Shown: positions 47,702-56,585 of the stretch, one piece after another
Numbering within the stretch: the stretch's first letter is position 1
Layout: each line of letters begins with the position of its first letter
Assembly: GCA_964627455.1 (NCBI GenBank)
Contig: CAZVKC010000023.1
Location: 1-64,000 of the forward strand
Direction of reading: 5' to 3'
From: F-183 sp964627455
GTDB lineage: Bacteria > Acidobacteriota > Terriglobia > Bryobacterales > Bryobacteraceae
DNA length: 64,000 nt
The notes under the pieces: model-generated
Seen by the model: the letters and a program-made list of their open reading frames with translations, nothing else
Told to the model about the DNA's origin: nothing
Databases searched by the model: none
Program-made: the position numbers and the translations under genes

Positions 47702-48940
47702 CTATCGCAATGGCGTGAGGATTTTGACGACTTCGTCCTGACCCGCGTCTTTGGCGAGGTCCAGGGCGGTTTTGCCCGCGCGGTTGCGGATCTTCGGATC
47801 CGCGCCTTTTTCAAGCAGCAGTTTCACCATCTCGACGCGCCCCCACGAGGCGGCGTGATGCAGCGGTGTGGCGGCGGATTCCTCATCGACCGCATTGACC
47901 TTGGCGCCTTTTGAGAGCAGCAGTTCCGCGACCGCGCACTGTCCTCCAAGTGCGGCATCGTGCAGCGGCGTGCCGCCCGTGGAACTGCGGGCGTCGACCG
48001 AGGCCTTGTGTTCGAGCAGAATGGCGGCGATTTCGAGTTGTCCCTTGATGGCTGCAGCGTGCAGCGGCGTGAACCCTTCGTAGCGTGTATCCACCAGCGC
48101 GGGATTGCGGCGAACGAGCAGTTCCACAAGTCCCGCGTTGCCGCGCATCACGGATTCCTGCATCGAACGCGCGCCGGGATCCCCGCCGCCGGACAGTTTG
48201 CCGCCGCGTTGGATCAGAATATCCGCAGCCAGGCCGTGCCGGAACCGCACCGCTTCATCGAGCGGAGTAGCGCCTGCGCCGTCGACCTCGTTGATGCCCG
48301 CGCCCGCGTCCAGCAGCACCGCGACGGCATCGGCGTGTCCCTTGCTCGCCGCGTGGTGCAGCGGCGTGACGCCGGTTTCTTTGTTGTGGGCTTTGACATC
48401 CGCGCCGGCGTCGATGAGGATCTTGCACATCTGCGCGTATCCGCGCCATGCCGCTTCATCGAGCGGCGAGGATCCGCTGGCGTCACGCGCATTGACGTTG
48501 GCGCCTTTGGCGAGCAGCATCTCGGCGATCTTGCCGAAGCCTCGCGAAGCCGCGATGTGCAGCGCCGTGCTGCCGGAGCGGAAGGTCGCATTCACCTTGG
48601 CGCCGCGCTCGAGCAACAGCGCGACGATCTCCGGATGATTGGTGGTGACGGCGTAATGCAGCGGCGTCGTGCCGGCCTCGGTATGACGCGCATCGATCTC
48701 CGCGCCGCGTTCGAGCAGCAGACGCACTACGTCGAGATGTCCGGCCCAGGCGGCGTCATGCAGCGGCGTGCTGCCGAGGACATCGCGATGGTTTGCCGGC
48801 AATGCCTGGTCCAGAAGGGATCGCACCTTCGCGAGATCGCCTGCGCGCGCGGCCTTGTGCAATTCATCCAGCGCCCCGGGCGGGGTCTGGGCGAAGAGCG
48901 CGGGAAGCAGCAGAACGAGCGCAAGCAGGCTGGGCCGCAT
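47702..48940 (-). CDS. Exported ankyrin-repeat protein
   Basis: 412-aa protein with signal MRPSLLALVLLLPALFAQ and about 11 ankyrin repeats over the whole mature length, including STPLHDAAWAGHLDVVRLLL, TPLHYAVTTNHPEIVALLL and TPLHAAAIKGQLEIAAILL. One repeat near residues 235-260 (ARSMQESVMRGNAGLVELL) is degenerate. An exported ankyrin domain is likely a protein-binding scaffold in the periplasm. Redoxin gene 6 bp upstream and GH35-like gene 9 bp downstream make a tight operon. Confidence 0.9.
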   Translation of the reverse strand: MRPSLLALVLLLPALFAQTPPGALDELHKAARAGDLAKVRSLLDQALPANHRDVLGSTPLHDAAWAGHLDVVRLLLERGAEIDARHTEAGTTPLHYAVTTNHPEIVALLLERGAKVNATFRSGSTALHIAASRGFGKIAEMLLAKGANVNARDASGSSPLDEAAWRGYAQMCKILIDAGADVKAHNKETGVTPLHHAASKGHADAVAVLLDAGAGINEVDGAGATPLDEAVRFRHGLAADILIQRGGKLSGGGDPGARSMQESVMRGNAGLVELLVRRNPALVDTRYEGFTPLHAAAIKGQLEIAAILLEHKASVDARSSTGGTPLHDAALGGQCAVAELLLSKGAKVNAVDEESAATPLHHAASWGRVEMVKLLLEKGADPKIRNRAGKTALDLAKDAGQDEVVKILTPLR

Positions 48941-48946
48941 CGCGGA

Positions 48947-49483
48947 TTACTTCCTCGTCGGAGGTTTGCCGGCAAACAGGGCGTCGAGTTCCTTGAACAG
49001 GCCTTCGCCCTCGATGATGTCGTGGTTCTGGTCGGAATGGCCGAAGTCCTCCACGATTTTGCCGTTGGGATCGATGATGAACAGATGCGGCGTGTCGAAG
49101 CTGGGTTTCTGCGGCGTTGCGTTGAAGTAAGAGGCCGCGACCTGTCCCATGTCGAAGACCATCGGCGAGGTGACTTTGTTTTCCGCGATGTACTTGGCGA
49201 CGGTGGCCTGCGTGTCGGGCGGCGTCAGGCAGATTTTGAGCACGGACATCTTCGCGCCGTATTTCAATTTCGCCTTCTCGAGGACCTTCGTTAGCGACTT
49301 GCAGTGCGGGCAGTCGGTGCGCATGAAATCAATGAGCAGCCACTTGCCGCGGTAGTCCTGCAGGTCGTAGCGCTTGAAGTTCGAATCAGGCAGAGAAAAG
49401 CCCGGCGCGCGGCGGTTCGAGTAATAGCCCTGCGCCGACGCGAACGCGGCCGTCAGGGTCAGCGCCGCGAGAATCTTGAGCAT
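48947..49483 (-). CDS. TlpA/redoxin-type periplasmic thiol protein
   Basis: 178-aa exported protein (signal MLKILAALTLTAAFASAQ) with a TlpA/AhpC-TSA-like thioredoxin fold. Active site CPHC in LLIDFMRTDCPHCKSL; the cis-Pro loop is DTPHLFIIDPNGK. It should reduce or oxidise thiols in the periplasm. Likely first gene of the operon with the ankyrin and GH35-like genes, suggesting it keeps Cys of a partner in the right state, though the ankyrin protein has few Cys. Confidence 0.88.
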   Translation of the reverse strand: MLKILAALTLTAAFASAQGYYSNRRAPGFSLPDSNFKRYDLQDYRGKWLLIDFMRTDCPHCKSLTKVLEKAKLKYGAKMSVLKICLTPPDTQATVAKYIAENKVTSPMVFDMGQVAASYFNATPQKPSFDTPHLFIIDPNGKIVEDFGHSDQNHDIIEGEGLFKELDALFAGKPPTRK

Positions 49484-49521
49484 ATGGCCCCACTGTATCA
49501 TTGAGAGGATCCCGAATCCCC

Positions 49522-51090
49522 ATGAAGATGACCCGCCGTGGAATTTTGCAGACTCCCTTCGTCGCGCTTGCGGCTGCCGCCGGCCGGAATCCGGCCTCGA
49601 CCGGCCTCGCGATGAATGAGGACAACAGTCATTATTTCTTCACCCGCGCGGGGCAAAAGCTCACCGAAGAAGTGGTTGCGTCGTTCGTCGATCAGTACGC
49701 CGGGACGCAGGTGCGCGAACTGATTCTATCGGCGAATTCGCAGCGCACAAGCTTCGCGTCAAAGGTGTGGGATCCGGTGTGGAAGGATTACGACCCGCAG
49801 GGTCCAGACGATCAGCCGCTGTTTGCTTCGACGCCGAAAGAGGGGCGGAAGTCCGCCCGGGGATGGGTGCACACGGCGTGGCAGTTGCACCAGGCGGGGA
49901 TCGACCCCTATGCGGTCTGGATCCGCCGGGCGCGCGAGAAGAAACTCTCGCCGTGGATCAGCATGCGGATGAACGACCTGCACAACGTCGACGATCCGGA
50001 CAGCTACCTGCATTCGAGCTTCTGGAAACAGCATCCGGAATTGCGCCGCCTGCAATGGCGGACGGCCGGCGGACCTCCGATGGACTGGCGTGATCGTGCG
50101 TTCGATTACGCGCAGAAGGCTGTTCGCGACTATCATTTCCGGCTGGTCGAGGAATACTGCGAGCGGTACGATTTCGACGGCCTCGAACTCGACTGGATGC
50201 GATTCGGGTTCCACTTCAGGCCCGGTGAGGAACAGCAGGGCGGCGAACTCCTCTCCGAATTCATGCGGCGCACGCGCCGGCTGCTCGACGGCTGGGAGAA
50301 GAAGCGGGGACACAGGATTTCGCTCGGCGCCCGTGTGCCCTCGCGTCCCAATACGGCCTGGGCGATGGGCATGGACGGAGCCCGCTGGGCGGCCGAAGGG
50401 CTGGTCCAAATGCTGGTGATCACACCGTTCTGGGCGTCGATCGAAACCGATATGCCGGTCGAGTTGTGGCGGCGACTGGTGGGCGACAAGGTGACGCTTT
50501 CGGCGGGGATCGAGTTGCTGGTCCGGCCCTATCACGAGTACAAAAAACTGCAGTACAACTCGCTCGAAACCGTGCGCGGCGCGGCCGCTTCGCTACTGTC
50601 TCGCGGCGCCGATCGTGTGTACCTGTTCAACTACATGGACTCGCAAACCGCGATGGAGGATTTGACCAACTATCCCACGCTGCTGCGCGAATGCGGATCG
50701 CTTGCGACGCTGGCCGGTAAACCGCGGCGGCACATCGTGACGTACTCGGATACCTGGGCGCCGGGCGAGCAGCAAGGCTCGCAACTGCCGAAGACGCTGC
50801 GTCCCGGAGGATGGTCGACGTTCCGGCTGCATGTGGGTCCACGGCTGCAGGCGGCGACACTGCGGATGGAAATCGAGGGCCTGACCTCGGCAGAGAAGGC
50901 AGAGGTGCATCTCAATGGCGCCGCCGGGGCTTTGCGGCCGGTTTCCAGCGACGAGATCCCGAAACCGGCTCCAGTTGGCCAGTGCTTGGCGTGGGACGCG
51001 GGTGGATCCTGCGAAGGCTGGGCCGTCGTGGACCTGAAGGTTTCGGAGCCCGGCGCAAAGGTCCATTGGGTGGAGATCGCCGGTCGTTGA
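49522..51090 (+). CDS. Exported glycoside-hydrolase-like protein (TIM barrel)
   Basis: 522-aa protein with a short signal (MTRRGILQTPFVALAAAAGRN). The barrel (about 40-390) has SPWISMRMNDLHNVDDPDS, a likely metal/substrate segment, and FDGLELDWMRFGFHF with acidic residues on a strand end, as in GHL10-like (DUF187) glycosidases. A C-terminal beta domain (about 420-515) ends the protein. Specificity is unknown. Divergent from the redoxin gene 38 bp away and 20 bp before the aminotransferase gene. Confidence 0.68.
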   Translation: MKMTRRGILQTPFVALAAAAGRNPASTGLAMNEDNSHYFFTRAGQKLTEEVVASFVDQYAGTQVRELILSANSQRTSFASKVWDPVWKDYDPQGPDDQPLFASTPKEGRKSARGWVHTAWQLHQAGIDPYAVWIRRAREKKLSPWISMRMNDLHNVDDPDSYLHSSFWKQHPELRRLQWRTAGGPPMDWRDRAFDYAQKAVRDYHFRLVEEYCERYDFDGLELDWMRFGFHFRPGEEQQGGELLSEFMRRTRRLLDGWEKKRGHRISLGARVPSRPNTAWAMGMDGARWAAEGLVQMLVITPFWASIETDMPVELWRRLVGDKVTLSAGIELLVRPYHEYKKLQYNSLETVRGAAASLLSRGADRVYLFNYMDSQTAMEDLTNYPTLLRECGSLATLAGKPRRHIVTYSDTWAPGEQQGSQLPKTLRPGGWSTFRLHVGPRLQAATLRMEIEGLTSAEKAEVHLNGAAGALRPVSSDEIPKPAPVGQCLAWDAGGSCEGWAVVDLKVSEPGAKVHWVEIAGR

Positions 51091-51110
51091 TAAACTGATG
51101 AGGTTCATTT

Positions 51111-52277
51111 ATGCAAATCGCGGATCGTATTAGCCGGCTTGGGGTAGAGGGAGCGTTCGAGGTCCTGCAGAGGGCGCGTGCGCTGGAGGCGCAGGGGAAA
51201 CACGTCATCCACCTGGAGATCGGAGAACCGGATTTCCCTACTCCCGGGCATATCGTCGAGGCTGGTAAGAAGGCGCTCGACGACGGCTGGACGCATTACG
51301 GTCCGACGATGGGCCAGCCGGATCTGCGCGAGGCAATAGCCCAGCGGTTGAGCGTCACGCACGGGTGGCAGAACGTCAGTCCCGCGCGGATCGGCGTGAT
51401 GCCGGGCGCGAAACCCGCGCTGTTTTTCGCGATGATGGCGGTGCTCGAAAAGGGCGACGAGGTGATTTATCCGGATCCCGGGTTCCCGATCTATGCCTCG
51501 ATGATCCGGTTTCTGGAGGCGGTTCCGAAGCCGATTCCGCTGCTCGAAAGCCGGGGATTCTCGTTCGATCTCGATCGTTTGCGCGATTCGATCACCGACA
51601 AAACCCGGATGCTGATCCTGAATTCGCCGCACAATCCGACCGGCGGCGTGATTCCGGCGGCAGACATCCGGGCGATCGCGGACATGGTTCGCGGGCGGAA
51701 CATCACCGTGATTTCCGACGAGATCTACGCCTCGATCACCTTCGGTGCGGAGGCTCCGCTGCCGATCGGTTCGCTCGACGGCATGGAGCAGCAGACTGTG
51801 ATCGTCGACGGGTTTTCGAAGAGCCACGCGATGACCGGCTGGCGGCTGGGATACGGCGTATACCCCGACTGGATGGCTGACGCGATCAGCAAGCTGGTGG
51901 TGAATTCGAATTCCTGCACGGCGACGTTCACCCAGAAGGCCGGCTTGGCGGCGCTGCTGGGTCCTCAGGACGAGAGCGCGGCGATGGTGGCGGAGTTCCG
52001 CAAGCGCCGCGATGCGTTCTGTAATGGAATCAATGCCGTGCCGGGATTCCGGTGCCCCATTCCCGAAGGCGCCTTCTACGCCTTCCCGAACATCGAGGGT
52101 ACGGGCATGGAAGCGAAGCCGCTTGCCGACCGCCTCCTGAACGAGGCGGGAGTGGCTTGCCTCAGCGGAACCGCGTTTGGCGAATTCGGCCGGGGATACC
52201 TGCGGTTCAGCCTAGCGAACTCCCTCGAGAACCTGATGGCCGCCGTCGACCGGATCCGCGACCTCGTTCGTGGGTAA
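51111..52277 (+). CDS. Class I/II aminotransferase (PLP-dependent)
   Basis: 388-aa cytoplasmic enzyme, fold type I. Signature features: LEIGEPDFPTPGHIVEAG, YGPTMGQPDLREAIA, ILNSPHNPTGGVI, SDEIYASITFG and the PLP Lys in VDGFSKSHAMTGWRLGY. It is typical of the aspartate/alanine/aromatic aminotransferase group; substrate undetermined. Start ATG 51111 follows the GH-like gene by 20 bp. Confidence 0.94.
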   Translation: MQIADRISRLGVEGAFEVLQRARALEAQGKHVIHLEIGEPDFPTPGHIVEAGKKALDDGWTHYGPTMGQPDLREAIAQRLSVTHGWQNVSPARIGVMPGAKPALFFAMMAVLEKGDEVIYPDPGFPIYASMIRFLEAVPKPIPLLESRGFSFDLDRLRDSITDKTRMLILNSPHNPTGGVIPAADIRAIADMVRGRNITVISDEIYASITFGAEAPLPIGSLDGMEQQTVIVDGFSKSHAMTGWRLGYGVYPDWMADAISKLVVNSNSCTATFTQKAGLAALLGPQDESAAMVAEFRKRRDAFCNGINAVPGFRCPIPEGAFYAFPNIEGTGMEAKPLADRLLNEAGVACLSGTAFGEFGRGYLRFSLANSLENLMAAVDRIRDLVRG

Positions 52278-52390
52278 AATAGCCCTGTCGAAAGATAGGG
52301 AAGGGGCCGCCTTTCAACGTTTTGCACAAGAAATCCTGGGCAGATGTCCGCCGACCAAGGACTAAGGCATATCCTGGGGCTATTCTCTCC

Positions 52391-52419
52391 TTGCATCGAG
52401 TACGGGTGGGTAGTATACT
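52391..52419 (+). promoter_or_regulatory. Sigma-70-type promoter for the PEP-CTERM gene
   Basis: TTGCAT (52391-52396) and TATACT (52414-52419) are separated by 17 nt, an ideal spacing; the -10 matches 5 of 6 consensus bases and the -35 4 of 6. The upstream part of the 191-bp gap (52278-52390) holds a hairpin CCCTGTC-GAAA-GATAGGG (about 52283-52300) but no riboswitch pattern I recognise. Confidence 0.6.
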
Positions 52420-52468
52420 CAGAATCGGAATACACTCGTTAGAAGTGTTCCTGGAGGAACGCACGCAC

Positions 52469-53143
52469 ATGTATAAAATGGCCGCGGTACTCATAGCATG
52501 CAGCGCCAGTCTGTTTGCTACTGGTACGTCGTCCTGTTCCGATTCGGGCAGTTCCGGTTGCAGCCCGTGGTGGATGACATACTCGACGGGTAGCACTGGA
52601 GACGGCTCCTTTGGCCGTAGCACCGGCGTAGACCCGATCTTTACCCCTAATTTCACAAACGTTGCTGCCAGCCAGGATCCGCTTTCCGCGACCTTCAGCT
52701 GGATGTCTTCGACAAGTACTTCTGCTTCTGTAACTACCTCGAACTATTCAAACTGGTCGGTTAACACGAGTTGGTCGTCCGATTACGATTTCGCCCCATA
52801 TTCGCCGCAAAGCAGCAGTTCGTCGTATTCGAGTTCGTATGTGTCGTCTTATTCGAACCTGACCTACACGAACAACGTGGCATCGACTTTGCCAAGCAAT
52901 GTTGGCGAATCGGTCAGTAACGCGTTTTACTCGGGCGGCGATAGCGCCTACGCCTCGTACATGAATGCAGTGTATGCCTTGGCTTACGGCAGCCGGACCA
53001 GCGTAGCGGCAGCGGTTCCCAGCGCGCCAATCGGCGCGGCAGCTCTGGAATCCCCGGAACCGGGAACCTTCGTCGGGATCGGCGTCGGTCTGATGCTGAT
53101 TGCGGCGCAGAAGGTTCGCCAACGGCGCAAGCTGCGGAAGTAA
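52469..53143 (+). CDS. Ser-rich PEP-CTERM surface protein
   Basis: 224-aa exported protein: signal MYKMAAVLIACSASLFA, a mature region very rich in Ser, Thr, Tyr and Asn (SSTSTSASVTTSNYSNWS, SSSSYSSSYVSSYSN), and a C-terminal sorting signal with PEPGT, a hydrophobic helix (FVGIGVGLMLIAAQ) and a basic tail (RQRRKLRK). This is the PEP-CTERM form, processed by exosortase and associated with exopolysaccharide-linked surface proteins. No exosortase is in the window. Many Ser/Thr positions suggest heavy glycosylation. The start is ATG 52469 with GGAGG about 12 nt upstream and the promoter at 52391. Confidence 0.82.
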   Translation: MYKMAAVLIACSASLFATGTSSCSDSGSSGCSPWWMTYSTGSTGDGSFGRSTGVDPIFTPNFTNVAASQDPLSATFSWMSSTSTSASVTTSNYSNWSVNTSWSSDYDFAPYSPQSSSSSYSSSYVSSYSNLTYTNNVASTLPSNVGESVSNAFYSGGDSAYASYMNAVYALAYGSRTSVAAAVPSAPIGAAALESPEPGTFVGIGVGLMLIAAQKVRQRRKLRK

Positions 53144-53163
53144 CTCCAATCCAAGAATTTCAA

Positions 53164-53203
53164 AGAAGAAAGGCTTCGGGATCATCACCGAAGCCTTTCT
53201 TCT
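53164..53203. terminator. Bidirectional terminator, perfect 16-bp stem
   Basis: AGAAGAAAGGCTTCGG (53164-53179) and CCGAAGCCTTTCTTCT (53188-53203) are perfect arms with an 8-nt loop, lying between the PEP-CTERM gene (+) and accD (-). T-rich on the + side (TTTGC) and A-rich before, so it can stop both directions. Confidence 0.85.
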
Positions 53204-53218
53204 TTTGCTTTCCGCTTT

Positions 53219-54073
53219 CTACTTCCCGGACAGGAAAAATCGGAAGGATTTCGCCAGATAAGCCTTCAGTTGCTGCCGGGGAACCACGGCGTCCAGGAAT
53301 CCGTGCTTGACCAGGAATTCGGATCGCTGGAACCCCTCCGGCAATTTCTGGCGGATGGTCTGCTCGATCACACGGGGACCCGCGAAGCCGATCAGGGCGC
53401 CTGGTTCGGCAATGTTGAGGTCTCCCAGCATGGCGTAAGAGGCAGTCACGCCCCCAGTAGTGGGATCTGTCAAGACGCTTATATAAGGAAGCTTGGCCTG
53501 GTCGAGCCGCATCAACGCAGCCGAGATCTTGGCCATCTGCATGAGCGAGACCGCGCCTTCCTGCATGCGCGCGCCGCCGGAGGCGGATATGATCACGAGC
53601 GGTTGCCGGAGCCGGATACAGCGTTCGATTGCCCGCGTAATCTTCTCGCCGACCACCGAACCCATGCTGCCGCCGACGAACTTCAACTCCATCGAGCAAA
53701 CCTGCGCTGGCTGACCCTCGATCCGCCCGGATCCGCAAATGACCGCGTCGCGCAAGCCGGTGCTCTTCTGCATTGCTGCGAGACGGTCCTTGTATGACTT
53801 GGAGTCTTTGAAATCGAGCGGATTGGTGGATGAGAGGCCCGCATCGTGTTCTTCAAAAACGCCGTCGTCGAACAGCAGCGTGAGCCGGCTGCGCGCGTCG
53901 ATCTTGAAGTGATAGTTGCACTTTGGGCAGCACTGCATGGTGTCATCGAGGGTCTTTCGCCAGATGATCTGGCCGCAACCCTCGCATTTTTCCCAAAGAC
54001 CCTCGGTTTTGACGGTCTTCTCGCTATCCGGCGTGCCTTCCGCGCCCGTAGTCGGGCGTGTAAACCATGGCAT
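53219..54073 (-). CDS. accD: Acetyl-CoA carboxylase carboxyltransferase beta subunit
   Basis: 284-aa AccD. An N-terminal zinc ribbon CEGC...CPKC (about residues 30-53) precedes the crotonase-fold carboxyltransferase domain (ISASGGARMQEGAVSLMQMAK, TDPTTGGVTASYAMLGD, GFAGPRVIEQTIRQKLPEGFQ). It makes malonyl-CoA for fatty-acid synthesis with AccA and biotinylated AccB. The accA gene is not adjacent. Confidence 0.97.
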   Translation of the reverse strand: MPWFTRPTTGAEGTPDSEKTVKTEGLWEKCEGCGQIIWRKTLDDTMQCCPKCNYHFKIDARSRLTLLFDDGVFEEHDAGLSSTNPLDFKDSKSYKDRLAAMQKSTGLRDAVICGSGRIEGQPAQVCSMELKFVGGSMGSVVGEKITRAIERCIRLRQPLVIISASGGARMQEGAVSLMQMAKISAALMRLDQAKLPYISVLTDPTTGGVTASYAMLGDLNIAEPGALIGFAGPRVIEQTIRQKLPEGFQRSEFLVKHGFLDAVVPRQQLKAYLAKSFRFFLSGK

Positions 54074-54171
54074 GCTCTCAGTTTAACCCGATCGCAACAG
54101 GCGAGAGCATAAAGGTTCGCAGGCAACCCTCCGATCACTCCTACAAGTTCCCCGTGAAACCTTACGACCGA

Positions 54172-54187
54172 TAGAGGTAAGCCTCTA
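54172..54187. promoter_or_regulatory. 6-bp hairpin in the 168-bp gap before the small exported protein
   Basis: TAGAGG-TAAG-CCTCTA is a perfect stem about 55 bp upstream of the ATG at 54242. The 54074-54241 interval otherwise holds no ORF; it must contain the accD and 54242 promoters. Function of the hairpin is unknown. Confidence 0.35.
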
Positions 54188-54241
54188 GAGCGACGTAGGC
54201 ATTTGTGCGGAAAGTCAATTCGAAGGAGTTGGGAAGAAACA

Positions 54242-54607
54242 ATGAAGTTGGGTAAAGTTGGCATGACCCTTGCGCCGCTCACTCTGATGGCTGGCAGCCT
54301 GTTTGGTTTCGCGGCGCACATGCCGCAGGATGCCGCGCAGGGCGGTGACGCATCGTCTGTCGCGGTGCCGGCGGGATCGGCTCTGACAGAAGGCGAAATC
54401 ATCATTCTGCTGCAGGCCAAGGTTCCAGTCGACGTGATTCAGAAGTTTGTGCAGACGCGCGGCGTCAGCTTCACCGCCTCGAAGGAAACCGGCCGTAAGA
54501 TCATCAGCGCCGGCGGCAACGTGGCGCTCGTGGGCACCATCGCCCTGAACCAGAAGGAAGGCCAGGTGGTCGCCGCGGTTCAGGAAGACGGCAAGCGCAA
54601 GAAGTAA
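54242..54607 (+). CDS. Small exported protein, unknown
   Basis: 121-aa protein with signal MKLGKVGMTLAPLTLMAGSLFGFA. The mature part carries LTEGEIIILLQAKVPVDVIQKFVQTRGVSF, a short helical motif I have seen in many Acidobacteriota exported proteins (E-I-x-x-L-L-x-x-x-V-x-x-x-x-I-x-x-x-V-x-x-x-G-x-x-F). Function is unknown. A strong terminator follows. Confidence 0.75.
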   Translation: MKLGKVGMTLAPLTLMAGSLFGFAAHMPQDAAQGGDASSVAVPAGSALTEGEIIILLQAKVPVDVIQKFVQTRGVSFTASKETGRKIISAGGNVALVGTIALNQKEGQVVAAVQEDGKRKK

Positions 54608-54653
54608 AGATCTGGCGAACCAGAATCCGCCGCCGAGCGGATCGGGAATTGGA

Positions 54654-54690
54654 AAGAAGCGAGCCCTGTCGCGGGCTCGCTTCTTGTTTT
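54654..54690. terminator. Rho-independent terminator
   Basis: AAGAAGCGAGCCC (54654-54666) pairs with GGGCTCGCTTCTT (54673-54685) over 13 bp, loop TGTCGC, followed by GTTTTTAG. Stops the + strand gene; on the other strand it sits at the 3' end of aroK (stop 54690) and can serve both. Confidence 0.88.
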
Positions 54691-55220
54691 TAGTGGAACA
54701 GCGGAAGTTGCAGGATGTGCGTCAGCGCGACGGACGGGTCGTCATTCTCAATCGGGATCCGATAATCGGCCCGCGCATAGGCGGACCTGCGTTGTTCGAA
54801 TAGCGTGGCGAAACGTTCGGGATCGCGGGCCAGAGGCCGGTCGGTGCAATGCGCGATGCGGTCTTTGATTCGTTCGATCGGACAGTCGAGCCAGATGCTC
54901 ACTCCGTTTTCCTGCAGCAGTTGGAAATTGACTTCCTGGGCGAACGCGCCACCCCCCAGAGCCACAACCATGGGCCGGCCGGTCTGGATCATTCGTACGC
55001 GCTTGCGGATGCAGTCGGTTTCGAGTTCCCGGAAGGCCTGTTCCCCGCCCGTGTCGAAAATGTCGACGATGGAGCGGCCTTCGCGCTTGACGATATCTTC
55101 GTCAATGTCCACGAAGGACCACCCGAGTTCCTCCGCCAGGCGCTCGCCTACCGTGGTCTTTCCGCTTCCCATGAATCCGACCAGGTAGATTCCGGGAGTT
55201 CGCTTGAGCTTGAGGATCAT
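54690..55220 (-). CDS. aroK: Shikimate kinase
   Basis: 176-aa P-loop kinase that phosphorylates shikimate in aromatic amino-acid synthesis. Motifs: Walker A GFMGSGKTTVG, DIDEDIVKREGRSIVDIF (shikimate-binding Asp and Arg), VALGGGAF and DRPLARD (lid). ATG 55220 gives the normal length; upstream codons in the same frame belong to a shadow of the divergent gene. Confidence 0.95.
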   Translation of the reverse strand: MILKLKRTPGIYLVGFMGSGKTTVGERLAEELGWSFVDIDEDIVKREGRSIVDIFDTGGEQAFRELETDCIRKRVRMIQTGRPMVVALGGGAFAQEVNFQLLQENGVSIWLDCPIERIKDRIAHCTDRPLARDPERFATLFEQRRSAYARADYRIPIENDDPSVALTHILQLPLFH

Positions 55221-55262
55221 CCTACTAAACGCCGGGGAGGCTCCGAAGGGGATAATGGTAGC

Positions 55263-55883
55263 ATGCAACCGGTGCTTCTGCCGTTGTTTCCGCTCCAAGT
55301 CGTTCTTTTCCCGAGGACTCCGCTGCCGCTCCACATCTTCGAGCCGCGCTATCGGGAAATGATCGGCGAGGCCATCGAGAACAAGACCGAATTCGGCATC
55401 GTGCTGGCTGGCTCCGAAGGGATCGCGCCCCTGGGTTGTTCGGCCATCGTCGACCGGGTGGTGGAACGCTACGAGGACGGGCGTTTCGACATTGCGGCCA
55501 GCGGACGGCGGCGCTTCGAGATCCGCAGCCTGGACGACGAACGCGCGTTCCTGCGAGGACGCGTTGAGTTCTTCGACGACGACGACGGGACGGCCAGCGA
55601 GGCCGACCGGCAGGAACTGGCGACGCTGTGGCGCGAGTATTCCGGTTTCGCCGGCGTCGAACACGAGCCGCGCTGGGATGATCCGCAACTGAGTTTTCAG
55701 GTTGCGTACAGCATCACCGACCTGAACTTCCGCCAGACCCTGCTCGGGTTGCGCAGTGAAGTCAAGCGGGTGCGCAAGCTGCTGGAATTCTTCCCAGGCT
55801 ACCTGGACCGCCAGAAGCACACCCAGCACATCCAGATGGTCGCCCCGAGAAACGGGCACGGCAAACACAAGGTGGAAGAGTAA
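55263..55883 (+). CDS. LON substrate-binding domain protein
   Basis: 206-aa protein equal to the N-terminal substrate-binding (LAN) domain of Lon protease without AAA or protease domains: LPLFPLQVVLFPRTPLPLHIFEPRYREMI, FGIVLAG, DRVVERYEDGRFDIAASGRRRFEIRSL. Members of this family are common but their role is unclear; binding of unfolded peptides is suggested. Divergent from aroK, 42 bp away, and 8 bp before the HAD gene. Confidence 0.9.
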   Translation: MQPVLLPLFPLQVVLFPRTPLPLHIFEPRYREMIGEAIENKTEFGIVLAGSEGIAPLGCSAIVDRVVERYEDGRFDIAASGRRRFEIRSLDDERAFLRGRVEFFDDDDGTASEADRQELATLWREYSGFAGVEHEPRWDDPQLSFQVAYSITDLNFRQTLLGLRSEVKRVRKLLEFFPGYLDRQKHTQHIQMVAPRNGHGKHKVEE

Positions 55884-55891
55884 GTTCCGAG

Positions 55892-56581
55892 ATGCGTAGT
55901 GGCCAATACCTGATTTTTGACGCGGACGATACGCTTTGGGAAAACAACATCTACTTCGAGCGTGCGTTCGACGAGTTTGTCGATTTCCTCGACCATTCCA
56001 CGCTCACGCCCGTGCAGGTGCGCGACATCCTTGATGAGTTGGAAGCGGTGAATGCGAAGATCCACGGGTACGGATCGCACCGCTTCGGCCGGAACCTGCA
56101 GGAAGTCTACCGGCATCTCGCCGAGCGCGAGATCCGCGAATCGGATCTCGACACGGTGATGAGCTTTGCGGAACGGATCCTGGATGCGCCGATGGAAATG
56201 ATGCCCGGCGTCGAAGAGACGATCGCGGAACTCGCGTCCCGGCACGAACTCACACTGTTCACCAAAGGCAATCCGGATGAGCAGCGGTTGAAGATCGACC
56301 GGTCCGGCCTCGGCCAATACTTCGCGCATTGCGGCATCGTGAAAGAGAAGCATGCCGACGCATACTCGTCGCTGGTGGCGGAACGCGGGATGGTGCACGA
56401 TCGGACCTGGATGATCGGCAACTCGCCAAAATCGGACATCAACCCGGCGCTCGAGATCGGCTTGAATGCCGTCTATGTGCCGCACGAACGCACGTGGATC
56501 CTCGAGAAAGCGGAGATCCGGCCGGGGCGCGGAAGGCTGCTGCGTGTCGACCGGCTGACGGATCTGCTCGACCATTTCTGA
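55892..56581 (+). CDS. HAD-superfamily hydrolase
   Basis: 229-aa haloacid-dehalogenase-type phosphatase. Motif I is DADDTLW (nucleophile Asp and acid/base Asp), the Ser/Thr motif II is FTKGN, motif III Lys is in GIVKEKHADAY, and motif IV is GNSPKSDINPALEIG. A helical cap lies at about residues 20-95. It is close to the group of phosphoglycolate-like or pyrimidine-type phosphatases, substrate undetermined. Confidence 0.9.
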   Translation: MRSGQYLIFDADDTLWENNIYFERAFDEFVDFLDHSTLTPVQVRDILDELEAVNAKIHGYGSHRFGRNLQEVYRHLAEREIRESDLDTVMSFAERILDAPMEMMPGVEETIAELASRHELTLFTKGNPDEQRLKIDRSGLGQYFAHCGIVKEKHADAYSSLVAERGMVHDRTWMIGNSPKSDINPALEIGLNAVYVPHERTWILEKAEIRPGRGRLLRVDRLTDLLDHF

Positions 56582-56585
56582 CGTT

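Noticed and set aside
52278..52390. Possible riboswitch (c-di-GMP or cobalamin type) before the PEP-CTERM gene
   Set aside because: A GAAA-capped hairpin is present, but I could not find the conserved core of any riboswitch, and the promoter lies downstream of it.
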